In this document: in pieces, positions 22,992 to 32,106 of the stretch
How the letters are laid out: each line of letters starts with the position of its first letter
Position numbering within the stretch: position 1 is the first letter of the stretch
DNA from: Mycobacterium palustre
GTDB taxonomy: Bacteria > Actinomycetota > Actinomycetes > Mycobacteriales > Mycobacteriaceae
Length of the DNA: 64,000 nucleotides
Assembly: GCF_002101785.1 (NCBI RefSeq)
Contig: NZ_LQPJ01000115.1
Span: 1 to 64,000, forward strand
Direction: 5' to 3'
The notes under the pieces: generated by a model
Databases searched by the model: none
Told to the model about the DNA's origin: nothing
Seen by the model: only the letters and a program-made list of their open reading frames with translations
Position numbers and translations under genes: made by a program

Positions 22992-23597
22992 GTGGCCCAG
23001 ATCTCCCCGGCGAGCACCCCGGCTGAGTCCGCGGAGCTGTACCCGGGGGACATCAAGTCGGTGCTGCTCACCGCCGAGCAGATTCAGGCCCGCATCGCCG
23101 AGTTGGGCGAGGAAATCGGCAACCACTACCGCGACCTGGCCGCCGAGACGGGCCAGGACCTGTTGCTGATCACCGTGCTCAAGGGGGCGGTGATCTTTGT
23201 CACGGACCTGGCGCGCGCGATCCCGGTGCCGACCCAGTTCGAGTTCATGGCGGTCAGCTCGTACGGGTCGTCCACGTCGTCGTCGGGCGTGGTGCGGATC
23301 CTCAAGGACCTGGACCGCGACATCCACGACCGCGACGTGCTGATCGTCGAGGACGTCGTCGACTCGGGGCTGACCCTGTCCTGGTTGCTGCGCAACCTGA
23401 AAAGCCGGCAGCCGCGCTCGCTGCGGGTGTGCACGCTGCTGCGCAAGCCCGATGCGATGCGCGCCAAGGTCGAAATCGCGTACGTGGGCTTCGACATCCC
23501 CAACGAATTCGTCGTGGGGTACGGCCTGGATTACGACGAGCGTTACCGCGACCTGTCCTACATCGGCATGCTGGACCCGCGCGTCTACGAGCAGTAA
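22992..23597 (+). CDS. hpt: Hypoxanthine phosphoribosyltransferase
   Basis: Purine salvage enzyme converting hypoxanthine or guanine plus PRPP to IMP or GMP. About 201 aa. It shows the PRPP-binding loop [14 protein letters not shown], the flexible [11 protein letters not shown] loop and [22 protein letters not shown] at 22992 (VAQISPAS) is chosen; GTG 22986 and the frame opening at 22956 are alternatives. It ends the carboxypeptidase-zincin-tilS operon. Rv3624c ortholog. Confidence 0.95.
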   Translation: MAQISPASTPAESAELYPGDIKSVLLTAEQIQARIAELGEEIGNHYRDLAAETGQDLLLITVLKGAVIFVTDLARAIPVPTQFEFMAVSSYGSSTSSSGVVRILKDLDRDIHDRDVLIVEDVVDSGLTLSWLLRNLKSRQPRSLRVCTLLRKPDAMRAKVEIAYVGFDIPNEFVVGYGLDYDERYRDLSYIGMLDPRVYEQ

Positions 23598-23601
23598 CGG
23601 G

Positions 23602-24348
23602 TCAGGCAAGTTCCCACACGGCGGTCACCGAAAAGCTCACCGTCTGCTCGCCCGGCTCTAGGGGAACCGCGGCCGCCGCGCGCGGCGGTGCCGACGGCGC
23701 CCCGGCCGCTGGCGCGGCGCCCGAGGCCTCCGAGATCGACAGCACCCTTCCCAGCCGCAGGCCCGACAGTTGGGCGTACTGGTCCGCACGGCTCTTGGCG
23801 TCGTTGAACGCCCGCGCGCGGGCATCCTTGATCAGCTGCGAGTCGTCGGCGATGGAGTAACTCACCGAGGTGATGCGGGTGGCGTCGCCGCCGGCGCCGA
23901 CGATGACGGCCAGCATGCGCGACGCCGCGTCGGTCGGGTGGATCTTGACCTGGATCGCGTTGGTGGCGCGGTAGCCGGTGATGTTGGGGGCGGCGCTGGG
24001 TTCGGGGTTGCTGTACTGCGGCTGCAGCGTGACCGTGGTGGTGCTGATGTCCTTGCGGTCCAGGCCCGCGCCGGCCAGGGCGTTGATCACCGCTTGTTGG
24101 CGATCGCTGGTTTGGTTCATCGCGGAGGTGACGTCCGGGGCGGTGAACTCGATGCCGACGTTGGCGGTCAGCGTGTCGGGGACGCCCTGCACGTGGCCGG
24201 AGCCGACGACGGTCACCTGGCGCGGATTGGCGCCCGGCGGCGCGGCGGCGTGCTCGTCACAGGCCGCCAGCGCGGCGACGGTCACGCCGATCGCCGCGAA
24301 AGCGATCGACCTGCGGAGCAACTTGGGGGCGTTCGTTGCGATCGGCAT
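23602..24348 (-). CDS. lpqG: SIMPL-domain (DUF541) lipoprotein LpqG
   Basis: 248 aa exported lipoprotein. A signal peptide with lipobox LAAC (Cys at about residue 29) is followed by an alanine/proline linker and a SIMPL domain (about residues 43-215) with the typical VTVVGSGHVQGVPDTLTANV opening. Such periplasmic proteins are of unknown function. It matches M. tuberculosis LpqG (Rv3623). In M. tuberculosis the neighbouring genes are PE32/PPE65/esxW/esxV; here they are absent. It converges with hpt. Confidence 0.9.
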   Translation of the reverse strand: MPIATNAPKLLRRSIAFAAIGVTVAALAACDEHAAAPPGANPRQVTVVGSGHVQGVPDTLTANVGIEFTAPDVTSAMNQTSDRQQAVINALAGAGLDRKDISTTTVTLQPQYSNPEPSAAPNITGYRATNAIQVKIHPTDAASRMLAVIVGAGGDATRITSVSYSIADDSQLIKDARARAFNDAKSRADQYAQLSGLRLGRVLSISEASGAAPAAGAPSAPPRAAAAVPLEPGEQTVSFSVTAVWELA

Positions 24349-24694
24349 GTGCGGACCTTAGCGCCACCGGTCGGCAATGCATAGTGTGTGCCGCGGCAAT
24401 CGCATCAAGGGTCATGCCGCACGCTAAACATGTTGCTTTCCAGCAACTTTCGCCGCTTCCCCATAGGGGGCAGCGTATCCGATCCGCTAGTGGGTTGTGG
24501 CGCGCCGGGACGGTGCGCGCCTAACCTCTGAGCTGTTTGGTGGCGCCGCCCTCTCCGAAATCCGTTGATCGAACTCACTTTCGGGCAGGACCCCATGTCG
24601 CTGGTGATGGTCTGGCCCGAGGCGCTTGCGGCGGCCTGCCCCTGATGGGCTGCGTGACCCAGCCCCCTGCTGGAGGATGACGCAGAGCGGCGGA
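24349..24694. other. 346-bp intergenic region where M. tuberculosis has the PE32-esxV cluster
   Basis: No credible gene was found on either strand. The one structure seen is GTTGCT (24432-24437) facing AGCAAC (24442-24447) across four bases, about 85 bases upstream of lpqG, compatible with an operator or a weak hairpin. The region otherwise looks like ordinary non-coding DNA. Confidence 0.5.
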
Positions 24695-24985
24695 TCAGCC
24701 GTCGATGTGCGTGGGTGGGTCGGCGAGGGCGAGATCCGCGGGGTGCTGATCGGGACCCATCAGGTCGCAGCGCCTGTCGGGCACCAGGTAAGAACTCGCG
24801 CCATGAGGGACCAGCTGGGGGGCCGCCACGCACCGTTGCCAGGTGCCGTCGGGCTGGACCGGTCCGTCGCACTTGCTGAGAAAGGCTCCGCCGTACTGGC
24901 AGCCGGCGCTGGCCGGCGGCGCAAAGGCGAGTAGGCCCGCGGCCACCAGCCAGGCGGCCAAACCTCCGGCGATGCTGCGCTTCAT
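24695..24985 (-). CDS. Small secreted cysteine-containing protein with CDGP motif
   Basis: 96 aa. An N-terminal Sec signal (MKRSIAGGLAAWLVAAGLLA, cleavage probably after ASA) is followed by a mature region starting GCQYGGAFLSKCDGPVQPDG with further Cys in WQRC and RRCD, so two disulphides are likely outside the cell. The CDGP/WQRC pattern recurs in mycobacterial secreted proteins of unknown function. The ATG at 24985 is chosen over an upstream ATG at 25003 because it directly precedes the signal peptide. It is not one of the proteins at this position in M. tuberculosis as I recall it. Confidence 0.7.
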   Translation of the reverse strand: MKRSIAGGLAAWLVAAGLLAFAPPASAGCQYGGAFLSKCDGPVQPDGTWQRCVAAPQLVPHGASSYLVPDRRCDLMGPDQHPADLALADPPTHIDG

Positions 24986-25091
24986 GGTTGCCTCCCGTCG
25001 CATCGCAGCTGGGACGTTGCCGACTACTTTGGGGTGGCGAATACCCCTTAGAGCCTCGCAGCACGCGGGACGGTCGGCAAGGCCGTTCGCC

Positions 25092-26105
25092 CTACGGCGT
25101 GACCAGGATCTTGCAGTGCCGCTCGGGATCGGCGAGGTCGTCGAAGGCCTGCCCCACCCCGTCCAGGCCCACCTCGCCGGTGATCAGCGGGGTGACGTCG
25201 ATCTCGCCCTCGGCCAGCGCTCGCAGCGAATCGGCGAACTCGTCGGGCGTGTAGGCCAGGACGAACTGCACGCTGATCTCCTTGGCGATCGCGAAAAACG
25301 GATGCACGGTGTCGGGCTGCATGCACACCCCGGCGACCACCAGGCGGGTGCCCGGCCGGGCCCGCAGCAGCACGTCGTCGATGATCCCCGGCACCCCGAC
25401 CGCTTCGAACACCACGGCGGGCTTGACGCTGTCGAACGGCGAACCCTGGCCGGCGTCCAGCGTCTGGTGGGCGCCCATCGCGGCCGCCAGCTCGCGGCGC
25501 TTCGGCGAAAAGTCCGACGCCACAATCGTTTCCACCCCGCGTGCGCGGAGGGCCGCGACGATGGCGATGCCGATGGGGCCGCAGCCCAGCACCAGGGCCG
25601 TCTCGTTCACCGCGATGTTCGACTTGTTGACGGCATGCAGCCCCACCGCCATGGGCTCGGTCAGGGCCGCATGCTTGAGGTCCAGGCCGTTGGGGATGGG
25701 CAGCAGCAGCGGCGCCGACAGCAGCATCCGCTCGGCGTAGCCGCCAATCGTGCTGTTGCTGTAGACGATCGGCTCGACGCCCTTGGCCGACAACAACACC
25801 GGAAGCGAGGTGACCAGCGTGCCGGGCTTGTGGGTCTCGGTGTCCGGCCCGGCCGCGAGCACCTCGGCGCTGAACTCGTGGCCCATGAAGATGTCGCGGC
25901 CCAGGTCGACGTCCATGCCGCCGGTGCCACGGGCCACCTTCGCCGTCATCGCCACCACGTCGGCCCCGTGGGCGGCGAAATGCAAATCGGAGCCGCAGAT
26001 CCCACACGCCCGCACCCCGACTAGTACCTGACCGGGTTCGGGCACGGGATCGGGCACGTCGTCGCGGTACACCATGCGACCGTCCCGCAAAACCGAAGCG
26101 CGCAT
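25092..26105 (-). CDS. Zinc-binding alcohol dehydrogenase family protein (MDR)
   Basis: 337 aa medium-chain dehydrogenase. The catalytic zinc site is indicated by CGICGSDLHF (Cys near residue 34) and GHEF (near residue 75). The NAD(P)-binding motif is LGCGPIGIAIVAAL near residue 170. The four-cysteine structural-zinc loop of classical ADHs is absent. Its start ATG overlaps the stop of the upstream LLM monooxygenase (TGATG), so it is translationally coupled as third gene of the ephA operon. Substrate unknown; context suggests oxidation of an alcohol produced by the epoxide hydrolase/monooxygenase pair. I do not recall it at this position in M. tuberculosis. Confidence 0.85.
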   Translation of the reverse strand: MRASVLRDGRMVYRDDVPDPVPEPGQVLVGVRACGICGSDLHFAAHGADVVAMTAKVARGTGGMDVDLGRDIFMGHEFSAEVLAAGPDTETHKPGTLVTSLPVLLSAKGVEPIVYSNSTIGGYAERMLLSAPLLLPIPNGLDLKHAALTEPMAVGLHAVNKSNIAVNETALVLGCGPIGIAIVAALRARGVETIVASDFSPKRRELAAAMGAHQTLDAGQGSPFDSVKPAVVFEAVGVPGIIDDVLLRARPGTRLVVAGVCMQPDTVHPFFAIAKEISVQFVLAYTPDEFADSLRALAEGEIDVTPLITGEVGLDGVGQAFDDLADPERHCKILVTP

Positions 26106-27295
26106 CAGCTTTCCGCCCCTTTCTGCTCGTCGACGTGCTCGGTGATGGCCTTGACGACGGCCTCACCGGCGCGGCCGATCAGTTGGTCGCGCTTGCCCCT
26201 GGCCCAGTCGTGCGACGACCGCGATGCCTCGAGCTGACCCTTGAAGTAGGGCATCACCTTTCGGGCGACCAGGTCATAGCAGTGGTAGGTCGCCTCCGGA
26301 GACGCCCAGTCGTGACCCAGCATCAACAGGGTGCCGAAGCCGCCGGAGCGCTCCAGCAGGTCCTCGATGTGCGCGATGGCGTCGTCGGGCGTCCCGATGC
26401 AGCAATTGCCTTTGGCCGCATAGTCTTCGACGAATTCGTACGGTGTTTGAGTCTCGCCGTCGACCGTGTTGGACAGCGGAACGAATCCTGCCGCCCCGAA
26501 GTAGTTCGCGAAATCGCGCAGGCCGTAGGTGCAATCCTGGATGGCCTGCTCGCGGGTGTCGGCGACGTGCATGATGCTCAGCACGCGCCAGCCGGCCCGG
26601 TCGGGCTCGTCGCGGCCGACTTTGGCGGCCTGCTCGCGCACCACCTCCCAGGTGTTTTCCAGCGCGGCGTAGCCGCCCGGCACCGACATCGACAGCGACA
26701 GCAGCGACGTCCCCAGCGCACCGGCCAGCCGCGGGCCGGACGGCGAAATCATTGCCGCCGTCGAGATTTCGGGGTAGGGCCAGGTGTACGGGCGGATGTG
26801 CAACTGGGCGTCCCGCAACGTGAACCAGTCGGTGTGGCGGTCGATCCGTTCGGTCGGCCCGGCACGGAACAACGCGAGGATCGCCTCGAGGGACTCCTGC
26901 ATCATGTGCCGTTGGTCGACGGGGTCGATGCCCATCATGTACGCGTCGGACGGCAGCGCGCCGGGCCCCGCGCCGAACATCACCCGGCCGCGGGTCAGGT
27001 GGTCGAGCAGCACCCAGCGGTCGGCCACCATCAGCGGATGGTGGTAGGGCAGGGAGACCACGCCGGTACCCAGCCGGATGTGCTTGGTGCGTTCGGCCGC
27101 CGCGGCGATGAACACCTCCGGGCAGGCGATCAGCTCGTATCCGCCGGAATGGTGCTCACCGAACCAGGCCTCGTCGAAGCCGAGGCGGTCCAGCGCGACG
27201 ACGCGTTCCATGTCGTATTCCAGTGCCACGGTTGGGGATTGGCCGATGGGGTGAAACGGCGTGATGAAGACGCCGAACCGCAGGGGCGCGTTCAT
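26105..27295 (-). CDS. LLM-class flavin-dependent monooxygenase (Rv3618-like)
   Basis: 396 aa bacterial luciferase-like TIM barrel using reduced flavin and oxygen. Typical signatures are FGVFITPFHPIGQSP, FDEAWFGEHHSGGYE and RLGTGVVSLPYHHPLMVADR. ATG start at 27295 (MNAPLRFGVF). Its start overlaps the ephA stop and its stop overlaps the ADH start, so all three genes form one coupled operon. Oxygenation of a lipid or xenobiotic followed by epoxide hydrolysis is a reasonable inferred pathway; a separate flavin reductase is not in the window. Corresponds to Rv3618 next to ephA. Confidence 0.9.
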   Translation of the reverse strand: MNAPLRFGVFITPFHPIGQSPTVALEYDMERVVALDRLGFDEAWFGEHHSGGYELIACPEVFIAAAAERTKHIRLGTGVVSLPYHHPLMVADRWVLLDHLTRGRVMFGAGPGALPSDAYMMGIDPVDQRHMMQESLEAILALFRAGPTERIDRHTDWFTLRDAQLHIRPYTWPYPEISTAAMISPSGPRLAGALGTSLLSLSMSVPGGYAALENTWEVVREQAAKVGRDEPDRAGWRVLSIMHVADTREQAIQDCTYGLRDFANYFGAAGFVPLSNTVDGETQTPYEFVEDYAAKGNCCIGTPDDAIAHIEDLLERSGGFGTLLMLGHDWASPEATYHCYDLVARKVMPYFKGQLEASRSSHDWARGKRDQLIGRAGEAVVKAITEHVDEQKGAES

Positions 27296-28260
27296 CGCAG
27301 CTCCAATCCGTTGAGGAACTCCAGCAGGAGCGCGTTGACCTCGTCGGGCCGCTCCTGCTGCAGCCAGTGTCCCGCCCCGTCGATCATCACCTGGCGGTAC
27401 GGCCCGGCGATCAGCTCGGTCGCCCGATCGGCGGGCGTGAACGTCAAGACCGGGTCGGCCGTCCCGCCGATAAACAGGCATGGGACATCGATCTTGGCGT
27501 CGGCGAGTTCGGCGGTGGTCTCCCAGTTGCGGTCGAAATTGCGGTACCAGTTCAGGCCGCCGGTGAACCCGGTGCGGGAGAATTCGCTGATGTAGTGGTC
27601 GAGTTCCTCCTGGCTCAGCCACTGCGGCAGCGCGTCGGGTTGGGCAAGGCGCTCGACGAAGCCCTCCGGGCCCGGGGCCAGCATCCGCAGCCCGGCCGCC
27701 GGGTCGCCGGTTGCGCCGATGCCGGCCATCATCCCGCGCAGGGTGCGGGCGGGATCGGCGTCGAGCTCGGCGTCGGCGACGCCGGGCTCCTGGAAGTACA
27801 GGATGTAAAAGAAGTTGTCCCCAAACCTCTTGCGCCACACCTCCGTCGGCGCTCGATGCGGGCGGGGCAGGGCCGGGACGCTGAGCGCCGCGACGGCCGT
27901 GACGCGCTCGGGGTGCAGCAGCGGCGCGTTCCATACAACGGCCGCGCCCCAGTCGTGGCCGACCCACACGGCGCGCTCGGCGCCGACGTCGTCGAGCAGC
28001 CCGACGATGTCGGCGGTCAGCTCGTGAATGTTGTACGCCTCGATCGCATTCGGGCGCGACGAGCCGCCGTAGCCGCGCTGATCGGGCGCCAGCACGTGGT
28101 AGCCGGCCTCGGCGAGGGCCGGTATCTGGTGCCGCCAGGAAAAAGCCAGCTCGGGAAAGCCGTGGGCGAGGACCACGACGGGCGCGCCGCGATCACCGGC
28201 CTCGGTCACCCGCAGCTGCACGCCGTTGGTGTCCACTAACCGTTCGGTTGATGAGCGCAC
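27292..28260 (-). CDS. ephA: Epoxide hydrolase EphA
   Basis: 322 aa alpha/beta hydrolase. It has HGFPELAFSWRHQ (oxyanion hole HGFP), nucleophile Asp in VGHDWGAAVVWN, acid in GGTADPVLTF and catalytic His in GAGHWLQQERP. It opens epoxides to diols through an ester intermediate. Same length as M. tuberculosis EphA (Rv3617). GTG start at 28260. First gene of the ephA-LLM-ADH operon; divergent from the VOC gene with about 130 bases between. Confidence 0.93.
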   Translation of the reverse strand: MRSSTERLVDTNGVQLRVTEAGDRGAPVVVLAHGFPELAFSWRHQIPALAEAGYHVLAPDQRGYGGSSRPNAIEAYNIHELTADIVGLLDDVGAERAVWVGHDWGAAVVWNAPLLHPERVTAVAALSVPALPRPHRAPTEVWRKRFGDNFFYILYFQEPGVADAELDADPARTLRGMMAGIGATGDPAAGLRMLAPGPEGFVERLAQPDALPQWLSQEELDHYISEFSRTGFTGGLNWYRNFDRNWETTAELADAKIDVPCLFIGGTADPVLTFTPADRATELIAGPYRQVMIDGAGHWLQQERPDEVNALLLEFLNGLELR

Positions 28261-28388
28261 CGTCCCACCAAATCACAACGGCCCCCGGCTGAGAAGGGCT
28301 CGATCTGGTTGGGATGGACGTAGATATCGCCGGCGGCGGCCGCGCATCATGGGGATACGGCGATCGAAGAAGGCGAGGTGGGTCGGCG

Positions 28389-28802
28389 GTGCGCATGGAC
28401 CACGTCGTCCTGTGGACGAGGGATCCGCGGGCGGCCATCGATTTCTATTCGCGGGTCGTGGGGCTGGCGCCGGTGCGGGTGAGCGAATTCGAGGCCGGCG
28501 AGGCGCCGTTTCCAAGCGTGCGGGTCTGCGACGAGTCGATCATCGACCTGATGCCCATGGAGATGGCCGACGGTGTCGGGGCGGTCGCGAAGGCCGAAGG
28601 CAGCGCCGGCAATCCCGTCAACCACGTCTGTCTCGCGCTGTCCAAGGCCGAGTTCGACGAGCTGGACCGGCGTCTGCGGGCCGAGGGCGTCGATACCGGC
28701 GCGCGGATGAACCGCACCTTCGGGGCCCGCGGATGGGCGCCGGAGGCTTTCTATTTCGCCGACCCTGACGGCAACGTCATCGAGGCCCGCCACTACGAGT
28801 AG
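28389..28802 (+). CDS. VOC-superfamily (glyoxalase/dioxygenase-fold) protein
   Basis: 137 aa single VOC domain. MDHVVLWTRDPRAAIDFYSRV gives the first beta-alpha-beta unit; NHVCLALSKAEFDELDRR and AFYFADPDGNVIEARHYE give the second, including the usual His and Glu metal ligands. Function may be metal-dependent isomerisation, dioxygenation or drug binding; substrate unknown. GTG at 28389 follows GAAGGCGAGG; ATG 28395 is an alternative. It sits where M. tuberculosis has the espACD region between ephA and ftsH, followed here by a tandem repeat. Confidence 0.85.
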   Translation: MRMDHVVLWTRDPRAAIDFYSRVVGLAPVRVSEFEAGEAPFPSVRVCDESIIDLMPMEMADGVGAVAKAEGSAGNPVNHVCLALSKAEFDELDRRLRAEGVDTGARMNRTFGARGWAPEAFYFADPDGNVIEARHYE

Positions 28803-28836
28803 TTCGGGAACCCCCGGTCGTTAATCCTAAGGACGC

Positions 28837-28993
28837 GGCGACCCGCTTCACCCCGGCTCTGCCGGGGCTCGCGATCGCCGCGGAAACGATGGTGGCGACC
28901 CGCTTCACCCCGGCTCTGCCGGGGCTCGCGATCGCCACGGAAACGATGGTGGCGACCCGCTTCACCCCGGCTCTGCCGGGGCTCGCGATCGCC
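28837..28993. repeat. 57-bp tandem repeat, 2.75 copies, upstream of ftsH
   Basis: Units start at 28837, 28894 and 28951; the third is cut after 43 bases. Copies are near identical (one G/A difference between units 1 and 2). Each contains the hairpin CCCCGGC-TCT-GCCGGGG and the 8-bp palindrome GCGATCGC. Unit length is 19 codons, so the minus strand reads as a repeating peptide, but no real gene is supported. It looks like a mycobacterial VNTR/MIRU-type locus. Confidence 0.9.
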
Positions 28994-29063
28994 ACAGGCG
29001 GTAGCCTGGACTTTTCCAGCTTCGTGTATCGGGGAAGGACCTGGCCGAAGAGGCCGATGATTG

Positions 29064-31460
29064 ATGAACCGAAAAAACTTGATTCGCACCATCACGGCGA
29101 TCGCCGTCGTGGTGGTGCTGGGTTGGTCGTTCTTTTACTTTAGCGACGACACTCGCGGTTACAAGCCCGTCGACACCTCGGTGGCGATGGCCCAGATCAC
29201 CGGCGACAACGTCCAAAGCGCGCAGATCGACGATCGAGAACAGCAGCTCCGGCTGACCCTGAAGAAGGGCACCAAGGACACCGACAATTCCGACAAGGTC
29301 ATCACCAAGTACCCCAGCGGATATGCCGTCGACCTCTTCAACGCACTGACCGCCAAGAACGCGAAGGTCAGCACGGTCGTCAACGAAGGCAGCATCCTGG
29401 GCGAGCTGCTGGTGTACGTCTTGCCGCTGCTGTTGCTGGTGGGTCTGTTCGTGATGTTCTCCCGGATGCAGGGCGGCGCCCGGATGGGCTTCGGCTTCGG
29501 CAAGTCCCGGGCCAAACAGCTCTCCAAGGACATGCCCAAGACCACGTTCGCCGACGTCGCCGGCGTCGACGAGGCGGTCGAGGAGCTCTACGAAATCAAG
29601 GACTTCCTGCAGAACCCCAGCCGGTATCAGGCGCTCGGCGCCAAGATCCCCAAGGGCGTCCTGCTCTACGGTCCGCCCGGCACCGGCAAGACGTTGCTGG
29701 CCCGCGCCGTGGCCGGCGAGGCCGGGGTGCCGTTCTTCACGATCTCCGGCTCGGACTTCGTCGAGATGTTCGTCGGTGTCGGCGCCTCCCGCGTCCGGGA
29801 CCTGTTCGAGCAGGCCAAGCAGCACAGCCCGTGCATCATCTTCGTCGACGAGATCGACGCGGTCGGCCGCCAGCGCGGCGCCGGGCTCGGCGGCGGCCAC
29901 GACGAGCGCGAGCAGACCCTCAACCAGCTGCTGGTCGAGATGGACGGCTTCGGTGATCGCGCCGGCGTCATCTTGATCGCGGCCACCAACCGGCCCGACA
30001 TCCTCGATCCCGCGCTGCTGCGGCCCGGCCGCTTCGACCGGCAGATCCCGGTCACCAACCCCGACCTCGCCGGTCGCCGCGCCGTGCTACGGGTGCACTC
30101 CAAGGGCAAGCCGATCGCGCCGGACGCCGACCTGGACGGGCTGGCCAAGCGGACCGTCGGGATGACGGGCGCCGACCTGGCCAACGTCATCAACGAGGCG
30201 GCGCTGTTGACCGCCCGCGAAAACGGCACCGTCATCACCGGCGCGGCGCTGGAGGAGGCCGTCGACCGGGTGATCGGCGGCCCGCGGCGCAAGGGCCGGA
30301 TCATCAGCGAGCAGGAAAAGAAGATCACCGCCTACCACGAGGGCGGCCACACCCTGGCGGCCTGGGCGATGCCCGACATCGACCCCGTCTACAAGGTGAC
30401 GATTTTGGCCCGTGGGCGCACCGGCGGCCACGCGGTCGCGGTGCCGGAGGAGGACAAGGGCCTGCGCACCCGTTCGGAGATGATCGCCCAGCTGGTGTTC
30501 GCGATGGGTGGACGCGCCGCCGAGGAGCTGGTGTTCCGCGAGCCGACGACCGGCGCGGTGTCCGACATCGAGCAGGCCACCAAGGTGGCCCGCGCCATGG
30601 TCACCGAATACGGCATGAGCTCCAAGCTCGGCGCGGTCAAGTACGGCACCGAGCACGGCGACCCGTTCCTGGGCCGCACCATGGGAACGCAGGCCGACTA
30701 CTCGCACGAGGTCGCCCGCGACATCGACGACGAGGTCCGCAAGCTGATCGAGGCGGCGCACACCGAGGCATGGGAGATCCTCACCGAATACCGCGACGTG
30801 CTCGACACCCTGGCCGGCGAGCTGCTGGAGAAGGAAACGCTGCACCGACCCGAGCTGGAGAGCATCTTCGCCGACGTCCAAAAGCGGCCGCGGCTCACCA
30901 TGTTCGACGACTTCGGCGGCCGCATTCCCTCGGACAAGCCGCCGATCAAGACGCCCGGCGAGCTGGCGATCGAGCGCGGCGAGCCGTGGCCGCCGCCCGT
31001 TGCCGAGCCGGCCTTCAAGGCCGCGATCGCGCGGGCCAGCGAGGCCGCCGAAGCCGCGCGGGCGCACGCCGAACGAAATGCCAACGGCGGCAATGGTTCC
31101 CACGGCGGTCCGGGCGGCCGTCAGCCCGCGGCGCACGGTCCCACCCAACCGGACTACGGCGCCCCGGCGGGCTGGTACGCGCCGGGATGGCCACCGCAGC
31201 AACAGCAGCCGAACCACTGGTACCCCCCGGCCCAGCCGCAGCAGCCCTATTGGCCGCAGCCGCAGCCGCACCCACAGCCGGCGCCGAGTTATCCCGGCCA
31301 GCACGCCCCCCAGGCCTACGGGCACGGGCACCCGGCCCATCCGTCCTACCCGCCGTATCCTCCCTATCCGCCGCCCGGGCAGCCCGCCCCGGAGGCGGGA
31401 AAGTCGCCTGATAAGCAGGATGACGACGTGAGCCGGTCCAATCCGCCGGCCCACGGCTGA
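29064..31460 (+). CDS. ftsH: ATP-dependent membrane zinc metalloprotease FtsH
   Basis: About 798 aa. Transmembrane helices at residues 8-25 and about 115-132 flank an extracytoplasmic domain. The AAA+ domain has Walker A GPPGTGKT near residue 203, Walker [18 protein letters not shown] and the SRH region. The zinc site [12 protein letters not shown] lies near residue 425. It unfolds and degrades membrane and some soluble proteins as a hexamer. The ATG at 29064 gives [16 protein letters not shown] as in Rv3610c. The C-terminal 110 residues are extremely proline/glutamine/tyrosine rich, extending beyond the 760-aa M. tuberculosis protein as I recall it. First gene of the folate cluster. Confidence 0.96.
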   Translation: MNRKNLIRTITAIAVVVVLGWSFFYFSDDTRGYKPVDTSVAMAQITGDNVQSAQIDDREQQLRLTLKKGTKDTDNSDKVITKYPSGYAVDLFNALTAKNAKVSTVVNEGSILGELLVYVLPLLLLVGLFVMFSRMQGGARMGFGFGKSRAKQLSKDMPKTTFADVAGVDEAVEELYEIKDFLQNPSRYQALGAKIPKGVLLYGPPGTGKTLLARAVAGEAGVPFFTISGSDFVEMFVGVGASRVRDLFEQAKQHSPCIIFVDEIDAVGRQRGAGLGGGHDEREQTLNQLLVEMDGFGDRAGVILIAATNRPDILDPALLRPGRFDRQIPVTNPDLAGRRAVLRVHSKGKPIAPDADLDGLAKRTVGMTGADLANVINEAALLTARENGTVITGAALEEAVDRVIGGPRRKGRIISEQEKKITAYHEGGHTLAAWAMPDIDPVYKVTILARGRTGGHAVAVPEEDKGLRTRSEMIAQLVFAMGGRAAEELVFREPTTGAVSDIEQATKVARAMVTEYGMSSKLGAVKYGTEHGDPFLGRTMGTQADYSHEVARDIDDEVRKLIEAAHTEAWEILTEYRDVLDTLAGELLEKETLHRPELESIFADVQKRPRLTMFDDFGGRIPSDKPPIKTPGELAIERGEPWPPPVAEPAFKAAIARASEAAEAARAHAERNANGGNGSHGGPGGRQPAAHGPTQPDYGAPAGWYAPGWPPQQQQPNHWYPPAQPQQPYWPQPQPHPQPAPSYPGQHAPQAYGHGHPAHPSYPPYPPYPPPGQPAPEAGKSPDKQDDDVSRSNPPAHG

Positions 31461-31475
31461 CGAACGGAGGATTCC

Positions 31476-32096
31476 ATGGCGCTACCGGATTTGGGCCCCG
31501 ATACCCGCCACGCGACTCCACGCATCCGGGTGTTCGACCAGCAACGGGCCGAGAACGCGATCCGCGAGTTGCTCTTCGCGATCGGCGAGGACCCCGATCG
31601 GGACGGCCTGCAGGACACCCCGGCCCGCGTCGCGCGCGCCTACCGCGAGATGTTCGCCGGGCTCTACACCGAGCCCGACTCCGTCTTGAACACGATGTTC
31701 GACGAGGACCACGACGAGATGGTGATCGTCAAGGAAATCCCCTTGTACTCCACCTGCGAGCATCATCTGGTGTCGTTCCATGGGGTCGCCCACGTCGGGT
31801 ATATCCCCGGCGTGGACGGCCGCGTGACCGGCCTGTCGAAGATCGCGCGACTGGTGGACCTGTACGCCAGGCGGCCCCAGGTGCAGGAGCGGCTGACCAG
31901 CCAGATCGCCGACGCCCTGGTGAACAAGCTCGATCCGCGCGGCGTGATCGTCGTGGTCGAGGCCGAGCACCTGTGCATGGCGATGCGCGGGGTCCGCAAG
32001 CCCGGCGCCATCACCACGACGTCGGCGGTGCGTGGCATGTTCAAGACCAGTCCGGCCTCCCGGGCCGAAGCGCTCGACCTGATCCTGCGTAAGTGA
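31476..32096 (+). CDS. folE: GTP cyclohydrolase I
   Basis: First committed step of tetrahydrofolate synthesis: GTP to 7,8-dihydroneopterin triphosphate plus formate. 206 aa. Zinc ligands are seen in YSTCEHHL and [11 protein letters not shown], and [13 protein letters not shown] precedes the core. Cytoplasmic, probably a decamer. The ATG at 31476 follows ACGGAGGA, 15 bases after ftsH, so the two are co-transcribed as in M. tuberculosis (Rv3610c-Rv3609c). Confidence 0.96.
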   Translation: MALPDLGPDTRHATPRIRVFDQQRAENAIRELLFAIGEDPDRDGLQDTPARVARAYREMFAGLYTEPDSVLNTMFDEDHDEMVIVKEIPLYSTCEHHLVSFHGVAHVGYIPGVDGRVTGLSKIARLVDLYARRPQVQERLTSQIADALVNKLDPRGVIVVVEAEHLCMAMRGVRKPGAITTTSAVRGMFKTSPASRAEALDLILRK

Positions 32097-32106
32097 GCCC
32101 GCGCCT

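Noticed and set aside
28837..28993. CRISPR-like array
   Set aside because: Units are contiguous direct repeats with no unique spacers and no cas genes nearby.
28777..28995. Minus-strand repeating peptide (AIASPGRAGVKRVATIVSV units) in the 57-bp repeat
   Set aside because: Open only because the unit is 57 bases; no ribosome-binding site, and the repeat is better explained as non-coding VNTR.
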